In this document: positions 28,015 through 36,634 of the stretch, in pieces
How positions within the stretch are numbered: the stretch's first letter is position 1
How the letters are laid out: the number at the start of each line of letters is the position of its first letter
DNA from: NCEH01 sp002257205
GTDB taxonomy: Bacteria > Pseudomonadota > Alphaproteobacteria > Rhizobiales > Xanthobacteraceae
Length of the DNA stretch: 64,000 nt
Reading direction: 5' to 3' (one strand)
Assembly: GCF_043195105.1 (NCBI RefSeq)
Contig: NZ_JBAFWO010000003.1
Program-made: the position numbers and the translations under genes
Notes under the pieces: model-generated
Seen by the model: the letters and a program-made list of their open reading frames with translations, nothing else
Told to the model about the DNA's origin: nothing
The model's database searches: none

Positions 28015-28362
28015 TCATGTCGCGGCCTTTTTCTCGGAGCCGGGTCGCGGCCGGCCCGCCCCTTTGGGTACGGCGCAGAAGGCGGCGTGCAGAGCCTCCA
28101 CCACGACGAGAACCTCCGGCCGGCTGATGCGGTAATAATGGGTCGTGCCCTCCCGGCGCGCCTCCACTAGCGCATCCGCCCTGAGTCGCATCAATTGTTG
28201 CGACATGGGAACCTGCTCAATCCCCAGCTCCTGACGAAGCTGAGCGACCGATTTCTCTTCCTTCCCCAAAGCGCAAAGCACCAGAAGGCGTTGCGGATGC
28301 GACAAGCTGCGCATCAGCTCGGCGGCCTTTTCCGCGGCGGGGATCATTTCCATGACATTCAT
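28015..28362 (-). CDS. ArsR-family repressor with SqrR/BigR-type cysteine pair
   Basis: A 115-residue winged-helix repressor. Cys30 in the first conserved helix (PQRLLVLCALGKEEKSV) and Cys96 near the end (LHAAFCAVPKG) are 66 residues apart, the same spacing as the persulfide-sensing Cys41/Cys107 of SqrR. This suggests it senses reactive sulfur by forming an oligosulfide bridge, rather than metals. The recognition helix is VPMSQQLMRLRADALV. ATG 28362 starts at MNVMEMIPAAEKAAELM; further upstream the frame is non-conserved. It is divergent from the sqr-RND operon, and a perfect inverted repeat overlaps its own start codon, implying autoregulation. Confidence 0.85.
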   Translation of the reverse strand: MNVMEMIPAAEKAAELMRSLSHPQRLLVLCALGKEEKSVAQLRQELGIEQVPMSQQLMRLRADALVEARREGTTHYYRISRPEVLVVVEALHAAFCAVPKGAGRPRPGSEKKAAT

Positions 28363-28372
28363 GATCTTGAAT
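28357..28372. promoter_or_regulatory. Candidate repressor operator ATTC-N8-GAAT
   Basis: ATTCATGATCTTGAAT is a perfect 4+4 inverted repeat with an 8-base spacer, overlapping the arsR start codon. A second CTTGAAT copy follows at 28381-28387, 15 bases from the first, giving a direct-repeat half-site. An identical-form site occurs in the sox cluster at 39562. Confidence 0.5.
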
Positions 28373-28757
28373 TTAATATCCTTGAATGTTATCTGCAACC
28401 GACAATGCCAACGGCTTCGGACCGGAGGCTCCGCCGACGATACAGGGTAGGCCACACGAGTGGAGACGATGATGCAAAAGCGCAATTGCCGATGCCACGG
28501 CTTTTTTCATGCGCTGCAAGTGAACATGCGCGGCGGCGGCCGGCCTGGCCGGAAGACAATGGCCGCATCTATTTGAAGAACCTGATCGGAGCGTTGTGAT
28601 TTTCATTTGGATTTCATTGAGCCCGATCAAACGCTTGCACGCGGCATCCTGCGAAAATAAAGAAACTTGGCCAGGATCAAAAATAATCGCGCGAAGCGGC
28701 TCTGACAAAGACTCAAAAACCGGCTGGGAAACGGCCGGATCCCAAGGAGGAAAGTCC
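28363..28757. other. Divergent control region between arsR and sqr
   Basis: About 395 bases without a gene. The arsR-proximal end carries the operator-like repeats. A possible sigma-70 promoter for sqr is TTGCAC (28635-28640), a 17-base spacer and TAAAGA (28658-28663), leaving a leader of about 95 bases. The stretch 28600-28700 is AT-rich. I see no small ORF with coding character and no recognisable riboswitch. Confidence 0.4.
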
Positions 28758-30050
28758 ATGTCGCATATCGTTGTGCTCGGCGCAGGTCTTGGCGGGGTCA
28801 TCATGGCCTATGAAATGAAAGATCTGGCGGGTCCGGGTGACAAGATCACCGTCGTCAATCTTGGCACGACTTATTCTTTCGTGCCGTCCAACCCCTGGGT
28901 CGCCGTCGGCTGGCGCGAGCGGCAGGACATCACGGTCGATCTGACCAACATCTTTGCGACGCGCGGCATCAGCCTGAAGCCGGAAGGGGCGAAGCGCGTG
29001 CATCCGGAGCAAAATCAGGTCGAGCTCAACGACGGCACGTTCCTGGCCTACGATTATCTCATCCTGGCCACCGGCCCAGATCTCGCTTTCGACGAGGTTC
29101 CCGGGCTCGGCCCGTCCGGCTATACGCATTCGGTCTGTCACGTGGACCATGCGCTTGAGGCCAAGCGGGCATTCGATGCGCTGCTGGCCGATCCGGGTCC
29201 GGTCGTGGTCGGGGCGGTGCAGGGCGCATCATGCTTCGGCCCGGCCTACGAGTTCGCCTTCATTCTCGATGCCGCCTTGCGTCAGGCCAAGAAGCGCGAC
29301 CGCGTGCCCATGACCTTCGTGACGCCGGAACCCTATATCGGCCATCTCGGGCTCGACGGCGTCGGCGACACGAAGGGGTTGCTTGAGAGCGCCATGCGCG
29401 AACACCACATCAAATGGATCACCAATGCTCGGGTGGCGAAGGTGGAACCGGGCCGCATGTTCGTCGAGGAGGTGAACGAGGACGGTTCGCTCAAGACGGC
29501 GCATGAACTGCCCTTCGCCTTTTCCATGATGCTGCCGGCCTTCCGCGGCGTGTTGGCGGTGCGCGGCATCGAAAACCTCACCAATCCGCGCGGATTTGTC
29601 TTGATCGACAAGCATCAGCGCAATCCGGCCTACCCCAATATCTTTGCCATCGGTGTCGGTGTCGCCATTCCACCCGTCGGCAAGACGCCGCTTCCCGTGG
29701 GCGTTCCCAAGACCGGCTTCATGATCGAATCCATGGCCACCGCGACGGCCCAAAATATCAGTGCTCTGCTTCACGGACAGGAACCGCATGCCGTCGCAAG
29801 CTGGAATGCGGTGTGTCTGGCCGATTTCGGCGACGGCGGCATCGCCTTCGTCGCGCAGCCTCAAATCCCGCCACGCAATGTCAATTGGTCGGCCCAGGGC
29901 AAATGGGTGCACGCGGCCAAGATCGGCTTCGAGCGGTATTTCCTGCACAAGATCCGGACCGGGAAGTCGGAGACATTCTACGAGAATATGGCGCTCGACC
30001 TTCTCGGCATCAAAAAATTGAAGGACGTCCGGCTCGATACCGCAAAATAA
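28758..30050 (+). CDS. sqr: Sulfide:quinone oxidoreductase
   Basis: A 430-residue membrane-associated flavoprotein oxidising sulfide (to polysulfide or sulfane sulfur) and passing electrons to quinone. It has the FAD Rossmann motif VVLGAGLGGV (residues 5-14) and the second LILATGPDL. All three cysteines typical of SQR are present: Cys127 (SVCHVDH), Cys159 (QGASCFGPAYEF) and Cys353 (NAVCLADFGDGG), matching the usual 127/160/356 arrangement. ATG 28758 follows a strong AAGGAGG. It heads a plus-strand run with DUF2892 and RND genes, opposite the arsR repressor, so it is probably sulfide-induced. Confidence 0.9.
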   Translation: MSHIVVLGAGLGGVIMAYEMKDLAGPGDKITVVNLGTTYSFVPSNPWVAVGWRERQDITVDLTNIFATRGISLKPEGAKRVHPEQNQVELNDGTFLAYDYLILATGPDLAFDEVPGLGPSGYTHSVCHVDHALEAKRAFDALLADPGPVVVGAVQGASCFGPAYEFAFILDAALRQAKKRDRVPMTFVTPEPYIGHLGLDGVGDTKGLLESAMREHHIKWITNARVAKVEPGRMFVEEVNEDGSLKTAHELPFAFSMMLPAFRGVLAVRGIENLTNPRGFVLIDKHQRNPAYPNIFAIGVGVAIPPVGKTPLPVGVPKTGFMIESMATATAQNISALLHGQEPHAVASWNAVCLADFGDGGIAFVAQPQIPPRNVNWSAQGKWVHAAKIGFERYFLHKIRTGKSETFYENMALDLLGIKKLKDVRLDTAK

Positions 30051-30082
30051 ATATCACCGCAAAATCAAAGGAGTATGTCGAA

Positions 30083-30286
30083 ATGACCGTCGATCGCGCC
30101 GTCCTCATGTTTGCCGGGCTTATGGTCCTTGTCTCTCTGGCGCTCGGTTTCTACGTGTCGCCCTATTGGTATTTCTTGACCGCCTTCGTCGGGCTGAACC
30201 TGATTCAGGCGTCGGTAACCGGCTTCTGTCCGGCCGCCCTCATCTTCAAGAAACTGGGCTGCAAGCCGGGCGTCGCTTTCGAATAG
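30083..30286 (+). CDS. DUF2892 small membrane protein
   Basis: A 67-residue protein with two hydrophobic helices (VLMFAGLMVLVSLALGFYV and YWYFLTAFVGLNLIQASVTGF) and the family ending GFCPAALIFKKLGCKPG with two cysteines. The same fold forms the membrane half of the rhodanese YgaP, so a role handling sulfane sulfur at the membrane is plausible. ATG 30083 has AAAGGAG ahead and lies 32 bp after sqr, so it is likely co-transcribed. Confidence 0.85.
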   Translation: MTVDRAVLMFAGLMVLVSLALGFYVSPYWYFLTAFVGLNLIQASVTGFCPAALIFKKLGCKPGVAFE

Positions 30287-30384
30287 ACGAGCCAGGACCC
30301 ACACGCAGCCATCCTCCGGCCGGCGGCAGACGTACGCCGACCGTGCCGAAGCTCCAGCTTGCCCCCTCATTCTCCGAGCCTTTC

Positions 30385-31431
30385 ATGCCCCGAACCAAAG
30401 TCCACGTTCCCGCCTTTGTGCTGGCCTTGCTTCTCGCCACAAGCGGGGCAGGCGGGCAAGCTTGCGCCGCATCCACGGACGCGGAACTGACCGTCAAGGC
30501 GATTTCGGTCCCGGAACTGAAGGCGGTGTTCGGCCAGGTGGAAAGCCGCACTGTCGTGCCGGCGCGCGCGCGCATCGGCGGCACGATCCGCCAGATCGGC
30601 GTCACCGAAGGCAGTGAGGTCAAGGAGGGAGAAACCATCGCGCTGGTGGTGGACGACAAGCTCGCCCTCGAGCTCAACGCCGCCGAAGCGAAGATCAAGG
30701 AACTCAGGTCCCAGCTGACCAACGCCCGCAGCGAACTGGACCGGAACCAGCAGCTTCTTGCGCGCGGTGCTGTCAGCCAGAGCCGGCTTGACCAGATGCA
30801 GACCCAATTCGACGTGGTCGCCAATCAGGTCGCCGCCGCCGAGGCCGATAAGGCGGTTATCGCGCAAAGAGCCACCGAGGGGGCCATTCTCGCGCCGGCG
30901 ACCGGACGGGTTCTGACAGTGCCGGTAACGCTCGGGTCGGTCATCCTTGCGGGCGAGGAAGTCGCCCGCATTGCAAGCGGGCAGTATTATTTGCGCCTGT
31001 CCCTACCGGAACGCCACGCCGCGGAAATCAAGGAAGGCGACACCGTTCTTATTGGACAGCGCGGCCTCTCGCCCGCCAAGAGCGGCGACATGGCGACCGC
31101 GCGGCCGGGCCGGATCGTCAAGATCTATCCGGAGATATCGGACGGCCGTGTCATCGCCGACGTGGAGGTGGCGGGGCTGGGCGACTATTTCGTGAATGAG
31201 CGTACCCTGGTCTGGATCCCGGTCGGCAAGCGGACGGTCATCGCCGTTCCCTCCGAGGCGGTCACGACGCGCCACGGCATCGACTATGTCCGCATCACGG
31301 CGCCCGATGGCCCGCTCGACGTGGCGGTGATCCTCGGCGAGACGTTCCCGGACAATGGCGGGACGCGGGTGGAAATCCTGACGGGGCTCAAGGACGGCGA
31401 CCGCGTCGTCCTGCCGGGACGTGCGAAATGA
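30385..31431 (+). CDS. RND efflux periplasmic adaptor (membrane fusion protein)
   Basis: A 348-residue HlyD/AcrA-type adaptor with an N-terminal signal peptide (AFVLALLLATSGAGGQACAAS). It has a lipoyl half-domain (VPARARIGGTIRQIGVTEGSEVKEGETIALVVDD), a helical hairpin (KIKELRSQLTNARSELDRNQQLLARGAVSQSRLDQMQ) and a second lipoyl half and beta-barrel (ILAPATGRVLTVPVTLGSVILAGEEVARIA). It bridges the inner-membrane pump and an outer-membrane channel. Its stop overlaps the permease start by four bases (ATGA). It lies 98 bp downstream of DUF2892. The substrate is not decidable from sequence. Confidence 0.88.
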   Translation: MPRTKVHVPAFVLALLLATSGAGGQACAASTDAELTVKAISVPELKAVFGQVESRTVVPARARIGGTIRQIGVTEGSEVKEGETIALVVDDKLALELNAAEAKIKELRSQLTNARSELDRNQQLLARGAVSQSRLDQMQTQFDVVANQVAAAEADKAVIAQRATEGAILAPATGRVLTVPVTLGSVILAGEEVARIASGQYYLRLSLPERHAAEIKEGDTVLIGQRGLSPAKSGDMATARPGRIVKIYPEISDGRVIADVEVAGLGDYFVNERTLVWIPVGKRTVIAVPSEAVTTRHGIDYVRITAPDGPLDVAVILGETFPDNGGTRVEILTGLKDGDRVVLPGRAK

Positions 31432-34400
31432 AGCTCGGGATCGCCGGAAACCTGACACGCGCCTTCATCGGCTCGCCGCTCACGCCCCTGTTCCTGCTTG
31501 CCGCCTTTGCGCTCGGCATCGTCGCCCTCGTCACGCTGCCGCGCGAGGAGGAGCCGCAAATTTCGGTGCCGATGGTCGACATCCGCGTCGAGGCCAACGG
31601 CCTCAAGGCGGAGGATGCGGTCAAGCTCGTCACCGAGCCGCTGGAAACCATCGTCAAGAGCATCGACGGCGTCGAGCACGTCTATTCCCAGACCGAGGAT
31701 GACGGCGTCGTCGTCACCGCGCGCTTCCTCGTCGGCACCAGCTCCGATGCCGCGATCCTGCGCGTGCATGACAAGGTGCGGGCGAATCTGGACCGCATTC
31801 CGGTCGGCATTCCCGAGCCCCTGATCGTGGGACGCGGCATCGACGACGTGGCCATCGTGGTTGTGACGCTGGCCCCCGCGCCGGCTGCCGCCGTACGCTG
31901 GACCGCGAACGGGCTGACCCGTCTTGCCCGCGAGCTTCAGGTGGAAGTGGCCAAGCTGCCGGATATCGGCCTGACCTATATCGTCGGCGAGCAGCCGGAG
32001 GAGATCCGGGTCGAGCCGGACCCGGAAAAGCTCTCGCTCTACGGCATCACGCTTCAGCAGCTTTCGGCGAAGATCGAGGGTGCGAACCGTTCGTTCCAGA
32101 TCGGCAAGGTGCGCGAACAGGGCCAGCAGCGCACACTGCTCGCCGGCCAGACGCTGCAGACGGCGCCCGAAATCGGAAATCTGTTCCTCACCGCCCGCGA
32201 CGGCCGCCCGGTCTATGTGCGCGATGTCGCCAACATCGTGCTCGCGACCGAGCCCAACGAGGCGCGCGTGACCGACGTGCGCAGGAGCTCGGCCGGCCTC
32301 GAACGCGTGCCCGCTGTGTCGCTCGCGATCGCCAAGCGGCCGGGGACCAATGCGGTCGTCATCTCGGATGCGGTCGCCCGTCGCCTGGAACAGGTGCGCG
32401 GGCAAATCCTGCCGCAGGATGTCGAACTGACGGTCACCCGCAATTACGGCGAGAGCGCCAACGAAAAGGCGAACGAACTCCTGTTCCATCTGGGGCTTGC
32501 CACGGTTTCAATCGTAGTGCTGGTTGCGTTCGCCATCGGCCGGCGGGAGGCGCTGGTGGTGGCGGTGGTGATCCCCACCACCATCCTGCTCACGCTTTTT
32601 GCCTCGCGGCTCATGGGCTACACGCTCAACCGCGTCAGCCTGTTCGCGCTTATTTTCTCGATCGGCATCCTGGTGGACGACGCCATCGTGGTGATCGAGA
32701 ATATCGCTCGCCATTGGGCCATGCGGGACGGCCGGGCGCGGGAGCAGGCGGCGATCGAAGCGGTGGCGGAGGTCGGTAATCCCACCATCGTCGCGACGCT
32801 GACGGTGGTGGCGGCCCTGCTGCCCATGCTGTTCGTCTCCGGCATGATGGGGCCCTATATGAGCCCGATCCCCGCCAATGCCTCGGCGGCGATGCTGTTC
32901 TCCTTCTTCGTCGCCGTGGTGCTGACGCCGTGGCTCATGATGAAGCTGGGCCGCAAGGGCGATGCGGCGGCCCATGGGCATGATGCCGCCCACGGGGGCT
33001 GGCTCGGGCGGGCCTATGTGGCGGTGGCGGCGCCGATCCTCAAGACCAAGGCCCGGTCCTGGACCTTCCTTCTGCTGGTCGGTTTCGCCACGCTGGCCTC
33101 GCTGGGGCTGATCTATACCAAGCACGTCACGGTGAAACTGCTGCCGTTCGACAACAAGACCGAGCTCCAGGTGGTGGTCGACCTGCCGAAAGGGTCGTCG
33201 GTGGAGGACACCAACCGCGCCCTTCAGGCGATCGTCGACCGCCTCGCCCCGATTCCGGAGACGATCTCGTTCCAGACCTATGCGGGAACGTCCGCGCCGT
33301 TCAATTTCAACGGCTTGGTGCGGCACTATTATCTGCGCTCCCAGCCGCAGCAGGGCGATGTCACCGTGAACTTGCTGCCCAAGGGCGAGCGGGACCGGCC
33401 GAGCCATGCCATCGCCCTCGACATCCGCGAGCGCCTGCGAGGGCTCGATCTGCCGGCGGGCACGGCGGTGAAGGTGGTGGAGCCGCCGCCGGGGCCGCCG
33501 GTGCTCGGAACCCTGCTCGCGGAGATCTACGGCCCAGACCCCGCCACCCGGCGCGCGGTGGCGGCCAAGGTGCGGGAGACGTTCGAGAGCGTGCCTTTCA
33601 TCGTCGATGTAGACGACAGCTACGGCATCCAGCCCGAGCGCGTGCGCATCGCCATCGACCAGGACAATCTCGAATATTACAAGGTCGAGCAGGGCGATGT
33701 GTACGATGCCATCCGCGCCTTCTATGCCGGCTCGACGGTGGGCTATTCGCATCGCGGCGGTGGCCGCCAGCCGATCCCGATCCGCATCGCCTTGCCCAAG
33801 AGCGCCGAGGTTGTGAACGAACGCACGCTCACCACTCCGGTGCCGGCCAATGCGCTGCCCGGGGCCCGCGGGGTCGTGGAACTCGGCGATGTGGTGACCG
33901 TGACGCGCGAGCCGGCGTCCTTCCCGATCTTCCGTCACAATGGGCGCGCCGCCGAAATGGTCACGGGCGAACTCGCCGGCCAGTTCGAGGCGCCGGTCTA
34001 CGGCATGATGGCGGTGGCGGACGCCATCGAAAAGGCGGACTGGGGAGATGTGCCGAAACCCGTGATCGCGCTCCACGGCCAGCCCGAGGACGAGAGCCAT
34101 CCGACGCTGCTGTGGGACGGCGAGTGGGAGGTGACCTGGGTCACGTTCCGCGACATGGGGGCGGCGTTCGGGGTCGCGATCCTCGGCATCTATATTCTCG
34201 TGGTGGCCCAGTTCGGCTCCTTCAAGGTGCCGCTTGTGATCCTGACGCCGATCCCGTTGACCTTCATCGGCATCATGCTCGGCCATTGGATGTTCGGGGC
34301 GCCGTTCTCGGCAACCTCGATGATCGGCTTCATCGCGCTCGCCGGCATCATCGTGCGCAATTCGATCCTGCTGGTGGATTTCATCCGCCATGCCCGCACG

Positions 34401-34676
34401 CCTGACCGGCCGCTGGTGGATGTGCTGCTGGAGGCCGGAGCCATACGTTTCAAGCCGATCCTCCTCACCGCGCTCGCCGCGATGATCGGGGCCGCGGTGA
34501 TCCTGACGGACCCGATATTCCAGGGGCTCGCCATCTCCCTCCTGTTCGGCCTTGCCTCGTCCACGGCGCTGACAGTGCTGGTCATTCCGGCGATCTATGT
34601 GGTGCTGCGGGGCGGCAGGCGCGCAGGTGAAAGGACAGGGGAGGGGACGCAAGCCCAGGGTTCGGAGCGGGTGTGA
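31428..34676 (+). CDS. RND efflux permease
   Basis: A 1082-residue AcrB/HAE1-like proton-driven pump with 12 membrane helices and two large periplasmic loops. The proton-relay aspartates are in TM4 (ILVDDAIVVIENIARHWAMRDG, Asp417/Asp418). Duplicated half motifs are seen at LFASRLMGYTLNRVSLFALIFSIGI and FGAPFSATSMIGFIALAGIIVRNSILLVDFIRHAR. It overlaps the adaptor gene by four bases. No outer-membrane channel gene follows; the TolC gene at 4.7 kb is a possible partner. Because it follows sqr and DUF2892 behind a persulfide-type repressor, it may export a sulfur compound or oxidation by-product. Confidence 0.9.
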   Translation: MKLGIAGNLTRAFIGSPLTPLFLLAAFALGIVALVTLPREEEPQISVPMVDIRVEANGLKAEDAVKLVTEPLETIVKSIDGVEHVYSQTEDDGVVVTARFLVGTSSDAAILRVHDKVRANLDRIPVGIPEPLIVGRGIDDVAIVVVTLAPAPAAAVRWTANGLTRLARELQVEVAKLPDIGLTYIVGEQPEEIRVEPDPEKLSLYGITLQQLSAKIEGANRSFQIGKVREQGQQRTLLAGQTLQTAPEIGNLFLTARDGRPVYVRDVANIVLATEPNEARVTDVRRSSAGLERVPAVSLAIAKRPGTNAVVISDAVARRLEQVRGQILPQDVELTVTRNYGESANEKANELLFHLGLATVSIVVLVAFAIGRREALVVAVVIPTTILLTLFASRLMGYTLNRVSLFALIFSIGILVDDAIVVIENIARHWAMRDGRAREQAAIEAVAEVGNPTIVATLTVVAALLPMLFVSGMMGPYMSPIPANASAAMLFSFFVAVVLTPWLMMKLGRKGDAAAHGHDAAHGGWLGRAYVAVAAPILKTKARSWTFLLLVGFATLASLGLIYTKHVTVKLLPFDNKTELQVVVDLPKGSSVEDTNRALQAIVDRLAPIPETISFQTYAGTSAPFNFNGLVRHYYLRSQPQQGDVTVNLLPKGERDRPSHAIALDIRERLRGLDLPAGTAVKVVEPPPGPPVLGTLLAEIYGPDPATRRAVAAKVRETFESVPFIVDVDDSYGIQPERVRIAIDQDNLEYYKVEQGDVYDAIRAFYAGSTVGYSHRGGGRQPIPIRIALPKSAEVVNERTLTTPVPANALPGARGVVELGDVVTVTREPASFPIFRHNGRAAEMVTGELAGQFEAPVYGMMAVADAIEKADWGDVPKPVIALHGQPEDESHPTLLWDGEWEVTWVTFRDMGAAFGVAILGIYILVVAQFGSFKVPLVILTPIPLTFIGIMLGHWMFGAPFSATSMIGFIALAGIIVRNSILLVDFIRHARTPDRPLVDVLLEAGAIRFKPILLTALAAMIGAAVILTDPIFQGLAISLLFGLASSTALTVLVIPAIYVVLRGGRRAGERTGEGTQAQGSERV

Positions 34677-34717
34677 CCGACGCTTGCGAAGGCTGATGGG
34701 CGGCGGCGTGCGCTTCG

Positions 34718-34756
34718 CCCCCCATATGGAACCACCAAGTGGTTCCATATGGGGGG
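34718..34756. repeat. 18-bp perfect inverted repeat with 3-base loop
   Basis: CCCCCCATATGGAACCAC at 34718-34735 and its exact complement at 34739-34756, separated by CAA. It lies 40 bp past the RND permease stop, between that gene and the converging cytochrome gene. No T-run follows. It could terminate or protect transcripts from both sides. Confidence 0.75.
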
Positions 34757-34774
34757 ATCGCGCTCTTTATCTGG

Positions 34775-34823
34775 TGGATCAGCTTTTCGAAACGGATGGA
34801 TACCATCCGTTTCGGTTGATCCA
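34775..34823. repeat. Second inverted repeat, 12-bp core with outer 7-bp arm
   Basis: Core CGAAACGGATGG (34788-34799), loop ATA, exact complement at 34803-34814. Outside an internal bulge, TGGATCA (34775-34781) pairs with TGATCCA (34817-34823). It starts only 19 bases after the first hairpin. Confidence 0.7.
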
Positions 34824-34853
34824 TTAGCCGGCGCGCGCTCCAGCTTTCAAACC

Positions 34854-35243
34854 TTACTGTTTCTTGCCGTCGGCGCCGAATTGCGCCAGGAACGCGGTGA
34901 GATCCTTTATTTCCTGCTCGTTCTTGAGACCCGGGAACGCCATCTTGGTGCCAGGAATCTTCGCGCGCGGATCCTTGATATATTCGGCGAATACCGTCTC
35001 GTCCCAGGTGATCCCCGAATTCTTGTTGGCTTGCGAATAATTATAGCCGGGAACCGTGCCCGCCGGGCGCCCGAACACGCCATTCAGCGTTGGGCCGACT
35101 GCATTCTTCGCAGTCTCTCCCACCTGATGGCAGGCACGGCATTTGTTCCAGACCCGCTCGCCTGCGGAAATGTCCTGCGCCACGGCGGGCACCGCGCTCA
35201 GCGTGGCGAGGGAGAGCAGAAGAACGGAAGACGTCAAGCGCAT
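34854..35243 (-). CDS. Class I c-type cytochrome (c550/c2-like)
   Basis: A 129-residue periplasmic monohaem cytochrome with a signal peptide (LLLSLATLSAVPAVAQ), haem motif CRACH in the first helix, and axial Met in KMAFPGLKNEQEIKDLTAFLAQF. The layout matches mitochondrial-type cytochrome c2/c550. It is last in the minus-strand sox unit, 85 bp after soxF, so it likely accepts electrons from Sox and flavocytochrome c and hands them to a terminal oxidase. The unusual twin hairpins follow its stop. Confidence 0.9.
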   Translation of the reverse strand: MRLTSSVLLLSLATLSAVPAVAQDISAGERVWNKCRACHQVGETAKNAVGPTLNGVFGRPAGTVPGYNYSQANKNSGITWDETVFAEYIKDPRAKIPGTKMAFPGLKNEQEIKDLTAFLAQFGADGKKQ

Positions 35244-35328
35244 CTTGAATGACCTCGATCATTGTGGTGGCCGCGTGTGACGCAGCAAGGGAAGAGCGGC
35301 TGCTTCAGCTAAAAGACAGACGCGGCGA

Positions 35329-36603
35329 TCATCCGAAGATGTCGGCGGTGATTGCGGCGTACCAGCCGATGTTCTCGGCCTCGGTCTGCTTGCGCAGGTC
35401 GGCGCTTTCGTCGGTCTTGGAGACGAAGCCCTCGATTTCCTTGATGCGGCCGTCGGCCGGGGCATAGCGCCCGCCCACCTTCACCGCATCGTCGGTGTCG
35501 ATGAGGCTCCAGCACGTATTGGCATAGCGCGCGGGAAAGGCGCGGGCGCCGGTCAATTGGGCGCGCACCGCCATGGCCGCCACCTTTGCCTGACTGTTGG
35601 CGGCGAAGGCGGATTTCGGCATGTCGCCGGGAATGGCGGCATCCCCCACGATGAAGATGGCGGCGTCCATCGCCGAGGCCATGGTCTGCGGATCGATCGG
35701 GCAATAGCCGGTGGCATTGGCCAGCCCGGCGTCGCGGGCGATGCGCCCGGCCATCTGGGCGGGAATGACATTCACCAGGGCCGCGTTCTTATAGGTTTCG
35801 AAGCCCGTGACGACCGTGCCGGTGGCAGGATCCACGGACTTCAGCCCGTCATTGATGGCGGGGGCGATCCATTCGACCATGCCGGGATAGTGGCTTTCCC
35901 AGCCGGCCTCGAACAGGCCCATCTTGGAGAACTTCTCCTTGGGATCGACGATGATGATCTTGGCCTTGCCGCGCCCCGTGGTCTTCAGCACATGAGCCAT
36001 CATGGAGGCCCGCTCATAGGGCCCCGGCGGGCAGCGATAGGGATTGGGCGGGGCGATGATCACGATCAGTCCGCCGTCGGGCACCGCATCCAGCTTCTGC
36101 TTGAGCAATCTGGTCTGCGGCCCGGCCTTCCAGGCATGGGGCATGAGTTCGGCCGCAGCCTCGCTCCAGCCGGGCACCGATTGATAGTTCAGATCGATGC
36201 CGGGGGAGAGGATGAGGCGATCGTAGGAGAGGCTTGAACCGTCGGCGAGCTGTACCTGCTTCTTCTCGCGATCGATGCCGGTTGCGGCCTGGTGGTTCAG
36301 CGCCACGCCCTGCGCCGCCAGCTTGTCGTAGCTCTGCACGAGGGAATCGAAGGTGCGGTAGCCGCCGAGATACAGGTTCGAATGGAAGCAGGTGACATAT
36401 TGGCGGCTTGGCTCCACCAGGATCACCTCGATCGCCCGGGCGCTGTCCTTTGCCACATAGCGCGCGGCCGTTGCCCCGCCCGCGCCGCCGCCCACCACCA
36501 CGAGGCGGGGCTTGGCTTGGCCAAGCACGGCGGGGGCGCCGAGCGGAACGGCGAGCGCCGCCGCACCCGAGCCGATCATGAAGTCTCTGCGATTGATGGG
36601 CAT
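35329..36603 (-). CDS. soxF: Flavocytochrome c sulfide dehydrogenase, flavoprotein subunit
   Basis: A 424-residue exported flavoprotein (FccB/SoxF) that oxidises sulfide and donates to its cytochrome partner. It has a Tat signal (NRRDFMIGSGAAALAVPLGAPAVLG) and FAD motif VVVGGGAGGATAA. Cysteines fit the FccB plan: the candidate covalent-FAD cysteine in RQYVTCFHSN, and the redox pair in PYRCPPGPYERA and ANTCWSLID. It is 31 bp downstream of a DsrE-family gene; the cytochrome partner (soxE/fccA) is one gene further upstream rather than adjacent. Confidence 0.93.
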   Translation of the reverse strand: MPINRRDFMIGSGAAALAVPLGAPAVLGQAKPRLVVVGGGAGGATAARYVAKDSARAIEVILVEPSRQYVTCFHSNLYLGGYRTFDSLVQSYDKLAAQGVALNHQAATGIDREKKQVQLADGSSLSYDRLILSPGIDLNYQSVPGWSEAAAELMPHAWKAGPQTRLLKQKLDAVPDGGLIVIIAPPNPYRCPPGPYERASMMAHVLKTTGRGKAKIIIVDPKEKFSKMGLFEAGWESHYPGMVEWIAPAINDGLKSVDPATGTVVTGFETYKNAALVNVIPAQMAGRIARDAGLANATGYCPIDPQTMASAMDAAIFIVGDAAIPGDMPKSAFAANSQAKVAAMAVRAQLTGARAFPARYANTCWSLIDTDDAVKVGGRYAPADGRIKEIEGFVSKTDESADLRKQTEAENIGWYAAITADIFG

Positions 36604-36634
36604 GGTTTATCCCTCCCGCGCCGGCCTGTTGCGC

